Origin: Paenibacillus_Z sp042653205
GTDB lineage: Bacteria > Bacillota > Bacilli > Paenibacillales > Paenibacillaceae
Assembly: GCF_042653205.1 (NCBI RefSeq)
Contig: NZ_JBHSHY010000006.1
Coordinates: 124,001-188,000 of the forward strand
DNA: 64,000 bases
Direction of reading: 5' to 3'
Shown: positions 1 to 7,562 of the stretch, piece by piece
How positions within the stretch are numbered: the first letter of the stretch is position 1
Layout of the letters: each line of letters begins with the position of its first letter
Made by a program: the position numbers and the translations under genes
The notes under the pieces: model-generated
The model's input: the letters and a program-made list of their open reading frames with translations, nothing else
What the model was told of the DNA's origin: nothing
Database searches by the model: none

Positions 1-1
1 G

Positions 2-577
2 GAACGTCCGATCAGCATTCCAGATAGCCAAGGCACCCGCGAATACCAGCACTTGCTGCAAACGGACGCGTCGATCAATCCCGGCAACTCCGGCGGGCCG
101 CTGCTGAACCTGAACGGCGAAGTCGTCGGCATCAATACGGCGGTGAGCTCCCAGGCACAGGGCATTGGCTTCGCGATTCCGACGAGCACGATCACCGAGG
201 TGCTCGATAACTTGAAGTCGAACACGGCCATTCCGAAGAAGCCGATCCCATTCATCGGGGCGACGTTGGCGCCGATCAACGACGCGCTGCAGAAGGAGCT
301 TGAACTGTCGAACAACAAGGGCTCCGTCGTCTCCGACATTATCTACAAATCCCCGGCCTATATGGCCGACCTGAGACAGTACGACGTGATCACGGGCATG
401 GACGGCAAGAGCTACGACTCGCCGGATGACCTGATCGCCGCGATCAAGACGAAATCGGTCGGCGACAAGGTGACGCTGAACATCGTGCGCAACGGCCAGA
501 AGATGGACCTCAGCGTCACGATCGGCAACAAGAACGATTTCGAAGCGCAAACGCAGCAACAGCAGCAGAACCAATAA
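2..577 (+). CDS. HtrA/DegP-family serine protease, C-terminal part (5' truncated by window edge)
   Basis: Reading frame is open from base 2, so the N-terminus lies outside the window. The first residues run into a trypsin-like active-site block, QTDASINPGNSGGPLLN, where GNSGG carries the nucleophilic Ser. It continues through VGINTAVSSQAQGIGFAIP, the hallmark end of an HtrA protease domain. From about residue 85 a single PDZ domain follows (GSVVSDIIYKSPAYMADLRQYDVITGMDG) and the protein ends in a Gln-rich tail. Family members are membrane-anchored or exported proteases that degrade misfolded proteins. The trypsin catalytic His and Asp and the membrane anchor are not in view. Family assignment is firm; which HtrA paralogue cannot be decided. 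Confidence 0.93.
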   Translation, partial: ERPISIPDSQGTREYQHLLQTDASINPGNSGGPLLNLNGEVVGINTAVSSQAQGIGFAIPTSTITEVLDNLKSNTAIPKKPIPFIGATLAPINDALQKELELSNNKGSVVSDIIYKSPAYMADLRQYDVITGMDGKSYDSPDDLIAAIKTKSVGDKVTLNIVRNGQKMDLSVTIGNKNDFEAQTQQQQQNQ

Positions 578-613
578 CGCAGCCTGTCGTACCCGAGCAA
601 CGACCGAACCAAG

Positions 614-654
614 GGGCGCAAGCAGTCTTGATGGCTGTTCTTGCGCCTCTTTTT
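614..654 (+). terminator. Rho-independent terminator after htrA-like gene
   Basis: Inverted repeat GGCGCAAG / CTTGCGCC (615-622 with 640-647), extended by CAG/CTG inside, followed by TCTTTTT. It lies 37 bp past the stop codon. Confidence 0.8.
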
Positions 655-676
655 GCGCATGGCGGAACGGATGCGT

Positions 677-705
677 TTCACCGCCGCGCTGAAGTACGAT
701 ATAAT
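677..705 (+). promoter_or_regulatory. Putative sigma-A promoter of the two-component operon
   Basis: TATAAT at 700-705 with a weak -35 TTCACC at 677-682 and 17 bp spacing, 45 bp upstream of the response-regulator start. Exact -10 match; the -35 matches 4 of 6 bases. Confidence 0.6.
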
Positions 706-750
706 GTAGAAAGTTTTGGACGAATCGATATTTGACCCTGGGGGATTGCC

Positions 751-1443
751 ATGAGACCGCATATCTTGGTAGTGGACGACGACGAGAAGATCACCTCTTT
801 GCTCCGGCGCAGTCTGGCGTTCGAGGGCTATGAGGTGGCAACGGCCAACAACGGCCTGGAGGGCTTGAAGCAGATGCTGTCCAGCGACCCGAATTTGCTG
901 ATATTGGACGTGATGATGCCGCAGGTGGACGGCTGGGAAGTGTGCCGCCGGGTCCGGGAGGGCGGCAGCTCCGTGCCGATTCTGATGCTGACCGCCAAGG
1001 ACGACATCCAGGACCGGGTGCGCGGGCTCGATCTCGGCGCCGACGATTATCTCGTTAAGCCGTTCGCGCTGGAGGAGTTGCTCGCCCGCGTCCGGGCGCT
1101 GCTCCGCCGCAAGCCGGATAAGCTCGAGGAGAGCGCGAGCCGGCTGCAGTTCGAGGACCTGACGCTGGACCTCGATTCGCGCGAAGCGATCCGCAACGGA
1201 AGACGGATCGACCTGACGGCGAAGGAGTTCGATCTGCTGCAGCTGCTGATGCAAAATCCGCGCCGGGTGCTGACCCGCGACGCGATCATGGATAAAATTT
1301 GGGGTTACGACTACAGCGGGGAATCCAACGTGCTCGAGGTTTATATCGCCATGCTGCGCCAGAAAACGGAAGACGGCCGCGGCTCGAGGCTGATCCAAAC
1401 GGTGCGCGGGACGGGCTACGTGCTGCGGGGAGAAGGAGGCTGA
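751..1443 (+). CDS. OmpR/PhoB-family response regulator
   Basis: 230 residues. The N-terminal receiver domain (about 1-118) shows the acidic pocket DDD at 9-11, phospho-acceptor Asp53 (LILDVMMP) and Lys103 (DDYLVKPF). The C-terminal winged-helix domain (about 130-228) has the LTAKEFDLLQLLMQNP and VRGTGYVL signatures of OmpR-type DNA-binding proteins. ATG start is preceded by a GGGGG ribosome binding site. Only 6 bp separate it from the sensor kinase, so the two are translated from one message and form a cognate pair. The signal and target genes cannot be read from sequence. Confidence 0.95.
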   Translation: MRPHILVVDDDEKITSLLRRSLAFEGYEVATANNGLEGLKQMLSSDPNLLILDVMMPQVDGWEVCRRVREGGSSVPILMLTAKDDIQDRVRGLDLGADDYLVKPFALEELLARVRALLRRKPDKLEESASRLQFEDLTLDLDSREAIRNGRRIDLTAKEFDLLQLLMQNPRRVLTRDAIMDKIWGYDYSGESNVLEVYIAMLRQKTEDGRGSRLIQTVRGTGYVLRGEGG

Positions 1444-1449
1444 GGCGCG

Positions 1450-2913
1450 ATGTCTATCCGGCTTCGGCTGACGCTGTGGTATTCGGCGCTGCTTGCCGTG
1501 ACGCTGTTTATATTCAGCGTGTCGATCTATCTGTTCGTCAATTACAATTCCTATCGTGACGCGAAGAACGAAATCCAGGAGCAGCTCCGCAATATGAACA
1601 TCGTCGGTTCCCTGGATTATTTCAACGGACTTAATTTGGATTTTGATAATCCGTTCGCGAGCAACGTCTACATCCAAGTATCCAACTACACGAATGGCAA
1701 TATCGTGCAATCGGACAATTTGACGCGGGCGAAAAAGAAGTTTCCGGTACCGGACGCGAACACGGCCCGCGAAGGCTACGTGACGCTCAAAGTCGACCAG
1801 TACAAATTTCTCACCTATCAATATCCGCTGCATCTGAAGCAGAACAAGCAGCTGGTCGGCTTGCTGCAGATCGGCGTCTATACGGGCCCGATCGACAATT
1901 ACATGCGCAACCTTCGTACGATTCTTATCATCGCGTCGTTCGCCGTGATCGCGATCGCCTTCACGATAGGTCTGTTCCTCGCGCGGCAGGCGTTCCGGCC
2001 GGTCGAAAACGTCATCCGCGCCGCGAAGAGCATCCAAAACGAGTCGGATCTCAGCATGCGGATTCCGCGGATCGGCCCGAACGACGAGCTCGGCCGCCTG
2101 ACCGACACGCTGAACGGCATGCTCGGCCGGATCGAGACGACGTACAACGAGCTCGACGACGCCTACAAGGCGCAGCGGCGGTTCGTGTCGGACGCGTCGC
2201 ACGAGCTGCGCACGCCGCTCACAACCATTCGCGGCAACATCGAGCTGTTGGAGCGGATGTGGCCGCCGGCGCTGGAATCGGGACACCCGGAGACGGGCGG
2301 CGAGACCGAGGAGGACCGCCGGATGGCGATGACGCGCGAGGCGATGCACGATATCGCGGGCGAGGCCAAGCGCATGTCGAACCTAGTCAACGATCTGCTG
2401 GCGCTCGCCCGCGCGGACGCCGGCTACCAGATGGAGAAGACGCTGCAGCCGCTGCTTCCGCTTGTCGAAGACGTCGCGCGCCGGGCGCAGCTGCTTCCAA
2501 GAAACGCCGATTGGAAAATCGGGAACCTAACCGCCATTCACAACGTACAAGTAATTGCGCACGCTGATTTTTTGCGGCAGCTGCTGTTCATTTTCGTGGA
2601 AAATGCGTTCAAGTACACGCCAAACGGATATGTCGAAATGCGCGCGGTCCGTTCGCAGGACCAGGCCGGCATCATCATCAAGGATACGGGCATGGGCATG
2701 AACGCCGACGAAGTGCCGCATATCTTCGAGCGGTTCTACCGGGCGGACGAATCACGCGGACAGACGAGCGGAACGGGCCTGGGCTTGTCCATCGCGAAGT
2801 GGATCATCGACGAGCACGGCGGTTCGGTCGAGGTCTCGACGCGCGAAGGACAGGGCACGACGTTCACCGTCTGGCTGCCGATTGCTTTCCACGACGATGT
2901 GAATGAAGTATAA
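1450..2913 (+). CDS. Two-component sensor histidine kinase (HAMP, HisKA, HATPase_c)
   Basis: 487 residues, membrane-bound. TM1 lies near residues 8-31 and is followed by an extracytoplasmic sensor region of roughly 125 residues. TM2 (ILIIASFAVIAIAFTIGLFL) leads into a HAMP linker. The H-box DASHELRTPLTTIRGN contains the phospho-accepting His251. The ATPase domain shows the N-box (FVENAFKY), DTGMGM, and GTGLGLSIA with the G-rich lid. ATG follows an AAGGAGG ribosome binding site. Partner of the upstream response regulator. The extracellular domain gives no hint of ligand. Confidence 0.94.
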   Translation: MSIRLRLTLWYSALLAVTLFIFSVSIYLFVNYNSYRDAKNEIQEQLRNMNIVGSLDYFNGLNLDFDNPFASNVYIQVSNYTNGNIVQSDNLTRAKKKFPVPDANTAREGYVTLKVDQYKFLTYQYPLHLKQNKQLVGLLQIGVYTGPIDNYMRNLRTILIIASFAVIAIAFTIGLFLARQAFRPVENVIRAAKSIQNESDLSMRIPRIGPNDELGRLTDTLNGMLGRIETTYNELDDAYKAQRRFVSDASHELRTPLTTIRGNIELLERMWPPALESGHPETGGETEEDRRMAMTREAMHDIAGEAKRMSNLVNDLLALARADAGYQMEKTLQPLLPLVEDVARRAQLLPRNADWKIGNLTAIHNVQVIAHADFLRQLLFIFVENAFKYTPNGYVEMRAVRSQDQAGIIIKDTGMGMNADEVPHIFERFYRADESRGQTSGTGLGLSIAKWIIDEHGGSVEVSTREGQGTTFTVWLPIAFHDDVNEV

Positions 2914-2981
2914 TTATTGAGGCGATCCGGCATTCGGTTCGTCAATTGGATGGTTGAGCAGGGAAAGCAGGTGCTGGTTTC

Positions 2982-3932
2982 ATGGAAATTGTGAAAATAT
3001 CGCCGCGCGGCTATTGCTACGGCGTCGTCGACGCGATGGTGCTGGCGTTGCAGACGGCGCGGAACTTGGATTTGCCGCGGCCGATCTATATTTTGGGCAT
3101 GATTGTTCATAATAGTCATGTGACGGAGGCGTTCAAGCAGGAGGGCGTCATCACGCTCGACGGCGAGAACCGGCTCGAGATTCTGGAGCAGATCGCGAGC
3201 GGTACGGTCATCTTCACGGCTCACGGCGTGTCGCCGGAAGTGCGCAAGCGCGCCGAAGAGAAAGGCTTGACCGTCGTCGACGCCACCTGCCCGGACGTAA
3301 CCAAGACGCATGATCTGATTCGCGATAAGGTCGCCCAAGGCTACGAGGTCGTCTATATCGGCAAGAAAGGCCATCCGGAGCCCGAAGGGGCGATCGGCAT
3401 CGCGCCCGGCCACGTGCACCTCGTCGAACGCGAGTCGGACATCGACGCGCTCTCGCTGAACGCGGAACGGATCATCATCACGAATCAGACGACGATGTCC
3501 CAATGGGATATCCGCCATCTGATCGGCAAGCTGCTCGAGACGTTCCCGGGGGCCGAGGTGCATAACGAGATCTGCCTGGCGACTCAGGTGCGGCAGGAAG
3601 CGGTGGCCGGCCAAGCGAAGGAAGCGGAGCTGTGCATCGTCGTCGGCGACCCGCGGAGCAACAATTCCAATCGGCTCGCGCAAGTGTCGGAAGAGATCGC
3701 GGGCGTGCCCGCGTACCGCGTCTCGGACGTATCCGAGATCGAACGGCAGTGGCTGATCGGCAAGAAGAGGGTGGCCGTGACGTCCGGCGCTTCCACGCCG
3801 ACGCCGCTGACGAAGGAAGTCATCGCCTATTTGGAGCAATACGAGGATGAAAACCCCGAGACCTGGGAGATTCGGCGCACGGTGAATATGGAGAAGCTGC
3901 TTCCCGCGATTCGCTCGAAATCGGCCAGGTAA
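2982..3932 (+). CDS. ispH: 4-hydroxy-3-methylbut-2-enyl diphosphate reductase (IspH/LytB)
   Basis: 316 residues, close to the usual firmicute length. The last enzyme of the MEP (non-mevalonate) isoprenoid pathway, making IPP and DMAPP from HMBPP with a 4Fe-4S cluster. The three cluster cysteines are seen: Cys12 (RGYCYGV), Cys103 (VDATCPDV) and Cys198 (NEICLATQ). The conserved FTAHGVSPEVR, KKGHPE and PRSNNSNRL segments are also present. Start ATG has a weak AGGTG upstream. It stands between the kinase gene and a DUF2062 gene 19 bp downstream, with which it is probably co-transcribed. Confidence 0.97.
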   Translation: MEIVKISPRGYCYGVVDAMVLALQTARNLDLPRPIYILGMIVHNSHVTEAFKQEGVITLDGENRLEILEQIASGTVIFTAHGVSPEVRKRAEEKGLTVVDATCPDVTKTHDLIRDKVAQGYEVVYIGKKGHPEPEGAIGIAPGHVHLVERESDIDALSLNAERIIITNQTTMSQWDIRHLIGKLLETFPGAEVHNEICLATQVRQEAVAGQAKEAELCIVVGDPRSNNSNRLAQVSEEIAGVPAYRVSDVSEIERQWLIGKKRVAVTSGASTPTPLTKEVIAYLEQYEDENPETWEIRRTVNMEKLLPAIRSKSAR

Positions 3933-3951
3933 GTGAAAGGAGCGCAACCGC

Positions 3952-4461
3952 ATGTCTTCACCGAGAAAACCGCGCTCGATCAGACGGTGGATCAAATATA
4001 AATACACCCAATTGATGCGGGCCCCCGGCGGCCCTTCCATCGTGGCCCTTGGCTTCTCGATCGGCATTTTCGTCGAAATGTTCACGCTCCCGACCTACGG
4101 GCTGGCGTTTTTTCTAATATTTCCGCTGATTTACTGGTTCGGGGCCAGTTTGGCCGGCGCATTGGTCGGATTCGTGTTTGGCAAAATCATTTTCATTCCG
4201 GTCGCATTCGTCAACAGCATGATCGGCGGCCTCGTCCTGCCGAATCATCTCCAGTTTCATATTCCGGTTATCCCGAATTGGCTGAATCATATTCTGCTGG
4301 TGAACTTGAAGCTGATCGTCGGCGGCATCATCGACGGGTTCCTGCTCGGTGCGATCTTCTACTTCCCGGTGCGGTTCGCGATCAAGTACGTGGCGGACAA
4401 ACGCAAGGAGAAGCGCAAGCTGCGCCGCAACGCGCTGGAGGCAAAGCCGCTCGCGGAATGA
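3952..4461 (+). CDS. DUF2062 domain membrane protein
   Basis: 169 residues. A basic N-terminus (PRKPRSIRRWIKYKYTQLMR) precedes a small, Gly- and Phe-rich membrane domain with about three helices. These include GFSIGIFVEMFTLPTYGLAFFLIFPLIYW, GALVGFVFGKIIFIPVAF and a helix near LLVNLKLIVGGIIDGFLLG. The tail is highly basic. DUF2062 proteins are uncharacterised inner-membrane proteins. ATG is preceded by GAAAGGAG. It follows ispH by 19 bp and ends at a terminator. Confidence 0.85.
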   Translation: MSSPRKPRSIRRWIKYKYTQLMRAPGGPSIVALGFSIGIFVEMFTLPTYGLAFFLIFPLIYWFGASLAGALVGFVFGKIIFIPVAFVNSMIGGLVLPNHLQFHIPVIPNWLNHILLVNLKLIVGGIIDGFLLGAIFYFPVRFAIKYVADKRKEKRKLRRNALEAKPLAE

Positions 4462-4470
4462 ATGACCAAC

Positions 4471-4500
4471 AGCCGGTCTCTTGACGAGGCCGGTTTTTTT
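4471..4500 (+). terminator. Terminator after DUF2062 gene; its loop doubles as a promoter -35
   Basis: AGCCGGTCTC / GAGGCCGGTT stem (4471-4480 with 4486-4495), 5-nt loop, then a run of seven T. The loop and first stem base (4481-4486) read TTGACG and sit 17 bp from TATAGT. Confidence 0.85.
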
Positions 4501-4509
4501 GGGTATAGT
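4481..4509 (+). promoter_or_regulatory. Putative sigma-A promoter of DAHP synthase
   Basis: TTGACG (4481-4486), 17 bp spacer, TATAGT (4504-4509). A 13-bp perfect palindrome TTTAACGGTTAAA (4513-4525) covers the expected transcription start. Confidence 0.65.
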
Positions 4510-4521
4510 TACTTTAACGGT

Positions 4522-4560
4522 TAAAAGCATAAAAGCCTAAAAGCGTCGAAGCTTAAAAGC
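4522..4560 (+). repeat. Five 8-bp-period copies of TAAAAGC in the DAHP synthase leader
   Basis: TAAAAGC begins at 4522, 4530, 4538 and 4554, with a degenerate copy TCGAAGC at 4546, giving an exact 8-bp period. The last copy is part of hairpin 4552-4575 (CTTAAA..TTTAAG with an inner GCG/CGC), directly before the ribosome binding site AAGGGGA. Confidence 0.85.
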
Positions 4561-4595
4561 GTATGCGCGTTTAAGTGTGAAAGGGGAACTGATCT

Positions 4596-5657
4596 ATGAT
4601 CGTCATTACGAAGAACAACGAGCCGGAAGAGCGTATCACGGAAATCGTCCAGCATATTGAGAAGGCCGGTGTGCAGACGCATGTGTCGCGCGGCACGGAC
4701 CGTACGGTCATCGGTATCATCGGCAAGGCGGAGCCGACGCTCGCGGAGCATCTGCGCCAAATGAAAGGTGTCGAGAACGTCATCAAAATCTCGAAGTCCT
4801 ATAAGCTCGCGAGCCGCGACTTCCATCCCGACGATACGGTCATCGATATCAAAGGCGTGAAGATCGGCGGCGGCAACCTGACGATCATGGGCGGACCCTG
4901 CGCGGTGGAGACGCCGGAGCAGATCGACGAGATCGCGCGTCTGGTCAAAGCGGCCGGCGGCCAGGTGCTGCGCGGCGGTGCGTTCAAACCCCGCACGGGT
5001 CCGTACAGCTTCCAGGGCATCGGCGTCGAAGGTCTGGCGATGATGGCGGAAGCGGGCAGGAAGCACGGCCTGCTCACGATCACGGAGGTCATGACGCCGG
5101 AGTACGTGGACATTTGCAGCGAATACGCCGATATCTTGCAGGTCGGCACGCGCAACATGCAGAACTTCGACCTGCTTCGCAAGCTCGGCACGGTGAAAAC
5201 GCCGGTGCTGCTGAAGCGCGGATTCAGCGCGACCTACGACGAATTCCTGAACGCGGCCGAGTACATACTCGCCGGCGGAAATCCGAACGTTATGCTTTGC
5301 GAACGCGGAATCCGAACATTCGAAACTTACACGCGCAACACGCTCGATCTCGCCGCCATTCCCGTCCTGCAGGAGCTGAGCCATCTGCCGGTCATCTCCG
5401 ACCCGAGCCACGGCACGGGCCGCCGGGAGCTGGTCGAACCGATGTCCAAGGCATCCGTCGCCGCGGGCGCAAACGGCCTCATTATCGAGATGCACACGGA
5501 TCCCGACAACTCGATGACGGGGGACGGCGTGCAGTCCCTGTTCCCGGACCAATTCGCGCGGCTGCTCAAAGAGCTGGAACAGCTTGGAAACCTGGTCGGC
5601 AAGCGGTTCGATACGCCGAAGGAAGACGCGGAATACTTCAAGACCTGGATTAAATAA
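4596..5657 (+). CDS. aroF: 3-deoxy-7-phosphoheptulonate (DAHP) synthase, type I-beta, with ACT-like N-terminal domain
   Basis: 353 residues. Catalyses PEP plus erythrose-4-phosphate to DAHP, the first committed step to chorismate and aromatic amino acids. Residues 1-70 form a ferredoxin-like/ACT-type regulatory domain (MIVITKNNEPEERITEIVQHI). The catalytic TIM barrel follows with GGPCAVETPEQ, LRGGAFKPRTGPYSFQG, LQVGTRNMQNF, LLKRGFSAT and SDPSHGTGRREL. This is the class found fused to regulatory domains in Bacillota and Thermotoga. ATG has AAGGGGA 7 bp upstream. It sits alone between terminators and has its own structured leader. Confidence 0.95.
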   Translation: MIVITKNNEPEERITEIVQHIEKAGVQTHVSRGTDRTVIGIIGKAEPTLAEHLRQMKGVENVIKISKSYKLASRDFHPDDTVIDIKGVKIGGGNLTIMGGPCAVETPEQIDEIARLVKAAGGQVLRGGAFKPRTGPYSFQGIGVEGLAMMAEAGRKHGLLTITEVMTPEYVDICSEYADILQVGTRNMQNFDLLRKLGTVKTPVLLKRGFSATYDEFLNAAEYILAGGNPNVMLCERGIRTFETYTRNTLDLAAIPVLQELSHLPVISDPSHGTGRRELVEPMSKASVAAGANGLIIEMHTDPDNSMTGDGVQSLFPDQFARLLKELEQLGNLVGKRFDTPKEDAEYFKTWIK

Positions 5658-5689
5658 TCGCCGCAAAACGGCGTCGCTATAGGGTTTGC

Positions 5690-5736
5690 AAAGCCGGAGC
5701 CGCCTCATCCGAGGCGGGCTCCGGCTTTCGTTTTCC
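5690..5736 (+). terminator. Terminator after aroF
   Basis: AAAGCCGGAGCC-GCCTC / GAGGC-GGGCTCCGGCTTT hairpin followed by CGTTTT. Confidence 0.85.
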
Positions 5737-5772
5737 GGCGCTGAAAAGAGGCGAAACCATTCATGAAAAATA

Positions 5773-5789
5773 TGTGAAGTTAGCTCACA
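5773..5789. promoter_or_regulatory. GlnR/TnrA box 1 upstream of glnA
   Basis: TGTGAAGTTAGCTCACA fits the TGTNA-N7-TNACA consensus at all 8 specified bases. It lies 30 bp upstream of the -35. Confidence 0.85.
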
Positions 5790-5807
5790 ATGGGATCAAA
5801 AAATACC

Positions 5808-5824
5808 TGACATAGCTATTGACG
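5808..5824. promoter_or_regulatory. Imperfect GlnR/TnrA box 2 overlapping the glnA -35
   Basis: TGACATAGCTATTGACG matches 6 of 8 consensus bases and covers the -35 hexamer. Its centre is 35 bp from that of box 1. Confidence 0.55.
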
Positions 5825-5847
5825 AGACTAGGCCTTAATTCTATAAT
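5819..5847 (+). promoter_or_regulatory. Sigma-A promoter of glnA
   Basis: TTGACG (5819-5824), 17 bp, TATAAT (5842-5847), about 80 bp before the start codon. Confidence 0.8.
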
Positions 5848-5926
5848 TACAGACATAGTTTAGTGCAGAAGTTGAACAATCAATGTCCTACACATCGCAA
5901 ATGTTCGGAAATGGAGGAAATACCTA

Positions 5927-7351
5927 ATGTCAGTTCAAAACGTTTTGAACACGATTAAAGAGAACAACATCATGTTTGTCGATTTCCGCTTCGTGGATCT
6001 TTCCGGCCACGCGCACCACATCACGCTTCCTGCGACGGAAGTGGATGCCGATACGTTTGTAAACGGCGTTGCCTTCGACGGCTCCTCGATCCCGGGCTTC
6101 CGCGGCATCGAAGAATCCGACATGGTGATGATGCCGGACACGGAGTCCAGCTTCATCGATCCGTTCATGGATCACCCGACATTAAACATAATGTGCAACA
6201 TTTATACGCCGGACGGCGAGCGTTATGAACGCGATCCGCGCAGCATCGCTCAAAAAGCCGAAGAATTCCTCCAAAAATCGGGCGTAGGTACGGCAGCGTT
6301 TTTCGCGCCTGAATCGGAATTCTTCATTTTCGACGACGTTCGTTACGAAAGCGGCATGAACACGTCCTTCTACTCCGTGGATTCCTCCGAAGCCGCTTGG
6401 AACACGGCCCGCAAAGAAGAAGACGGCAACCTCGGCCACAAAATCCCGGTCAAAGGCGGCTATGTGCCGGTTGCTCCGGTCGATTCCCAGCAAGACATCC
6501 GCAGCGAAATGGTGCGCCTGATGCAAGAATCCGGCCTCCGCGTCGAGCGTCACCACCACGAAGTGGCGACGGCGGGCCAAGCGGAAATCAACTTCCGTTT
6601 CGATACGCTGACCAAAACGGCTGACAACCTGATGAAATATAAGTACATCATTAACAACGTGGCTCGCCAATGGGGCAAAGTCGCAACGTTTATGCCGAAG
6701 CCGCTCTTCGGCGACAACGGCAGCGGGATGCACGTTCACCAATCGATCTTCAACGGCGATTCCCCGCTGTTCTACGAAAAAGGCGCTTACGCGAACCTGA
6801 GCCCGATGGCGCTGAACTACATCGGCGGCATCCTGCATCATGCTCCGGCGCTGATCGCGCTGACGAACCCGTCGACGAACTCCTTCAAGCGTCTGGTGCC
6901 AGGCTACGAAGCGCCGGTTAACTTGGTGTTCTCGAAAGGCAACCGTTCCGCGGCTATCCGTATCCCGGTTGCGGCTGTTACGCCGAAAGGCTGCCGCATC
7001 GAGTTCCGTACGCCGGACTCCACGGCTAACCCATACCTGGCGTTCGCGGCCATGCTGCTCGCAGGTCTGGACGGCATCAATCGCAAGCTGGATCCGATCG
7101 CGCTCGGCTACGGTCCGTTCGACAAAAACATCTACGAACTGTCCGACGAAGACAAGAAAGAAATTCGTTCGGTTCCGGGCTCCCTGGACGAAGCGCTTGA
7201 CGCGCTGGAAGCCGATTCCGCATTCTTGACCGAAGGCGGCGTCTTCACGCAAGACTTCATCGACAACTTCGTCGCGTTCAAGCGCGCTGAAGCCAAAGCT
7301 GTCTCGATCCGTGTTCATCCGCACGAGTACAGCCTGTACTTCGACTGCTAA
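5927..7351 (+). CDS. glnA: Type I glutamine synthetase, beta-subtype features
   Basis: 474 residues; makes Gln from Glu, NH3 and ATP as a dodecamer. Motifs seen: FDGSSIPGF, FAPESEFFIFD, HHHEVATAGQAEINFRF, KPLFGDNGSGMHVHQS, NPSTNSFKRLVPGYEAP and RNRSAAIRIP. It is longer than the roughly 444-residue GSI-alpha of Bacillus and carries the extra segment near YSVDSSEAAWNTARKEEDGN. It ends like enterobacterial GSI-beta: Tyr403 in DKNIYELSDED aligns with the adenylylation site, then GSLDEALDAL. At the position of the feedback Arg of GSI-alpha (FVRIEESD) it reads FRGIEESD. No glnR lies next to it. Start ATG has a GGAGG site. Confidence 0.95.
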   Translation: MSVQNVLNTIKENNIMFVDFRFVDLSGHAHHITLPATEVDADTFVNGVAFDGSSIPGFRGIEESDMVMMPDTESSFIDPFMDHPTLNIMCNIYTPDGERYERDPRSIAQKAEEFLQKSGVGTAAFFAPESEFFIFDDVRYESGMNTSFYSVDSSEAAWNTARKEEDGNLGHKIPVKGGYVPVAPVDSQQDIRSEMVRLMQESGLRVERHHHEVATAGQAEINFRFDTLTKTADNLMKYKYIINNVARQWGKVATFMPKPLFGDNGSGMHVHQSIFNGDSPLFYEKGAYANLSPMALNYIGGILHHAPALIALTNPSTNSFKRLVPGYEAPVNLVFSKGNRSAAIRIPVAAVTPKGCRIEFRTPDSTANPYLAFAAMLLAGLDGINRKLDPIALGYGPFDKNIYELSDEDKKEIRSVPGSLDEALDALEADSAFLTEGGVFTQDFIDNFVAFKRAEAKAVSIRVHPHEYSLYFDC

Positions 7352-7379
7352 ATCGCACTTGATATCCGCATAGGTAACA

Positions 7380-7411
7380 GCGAGCTCTCCGCCGGAGGGC
7401 TCGTTTTTTTA
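7380..7411 (+). terminator. Terminator after glnA
   Basis: CGAGCTCTCC-GCC-GGAGGGCTCG stem followed by seven T. Confidence 0.88.
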
Positions 7412-7451
7412 TTGTCTAACCCCCCTCGAAGCTAGCATATGGAGCTAAATC

Positions 7452-7464
7452 CGAATATTATTCG
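7452..7464. promoter_or_regulatory. 13-bp palindrome upstream of the serC promoter
   Basis: CGAATATTATTCG is a near-perfect inverted repeat (CGAATA / TATTCG) 32 bp upstream of the -35. It is an operator candidate with no known family assigned. Confidence 0.4.
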
Positions 7465-7496
7465 TGTAAATTTTGTTTTTTGTTCGACTTTATGAC

Positions 7497-7525
7497 TTGA
7501 AGCGCCGCCGCAAAATTGCTATCAT
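7497..7525 (+). promoter_or_regulatory. Putative sigma-A promoter of serC
   Basis: TTGAAG (7497-7502), 17 bp, TATCAT (7520-7525). Confidence 0.65.
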
Positions 7526-7562
7526 AACTCATAAGCAAATTCGAAGAGTGGAGTGAGTGTCA

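Noticed and set aside
412..2349. 645-residue minus-strand open frame opposite the two-component genes
   Set aside because: Antisense shadow of real genes in GC-rich DNA: Arg/His/Val-rich, no domain, crosses a terminator and has no ribosome binding site.
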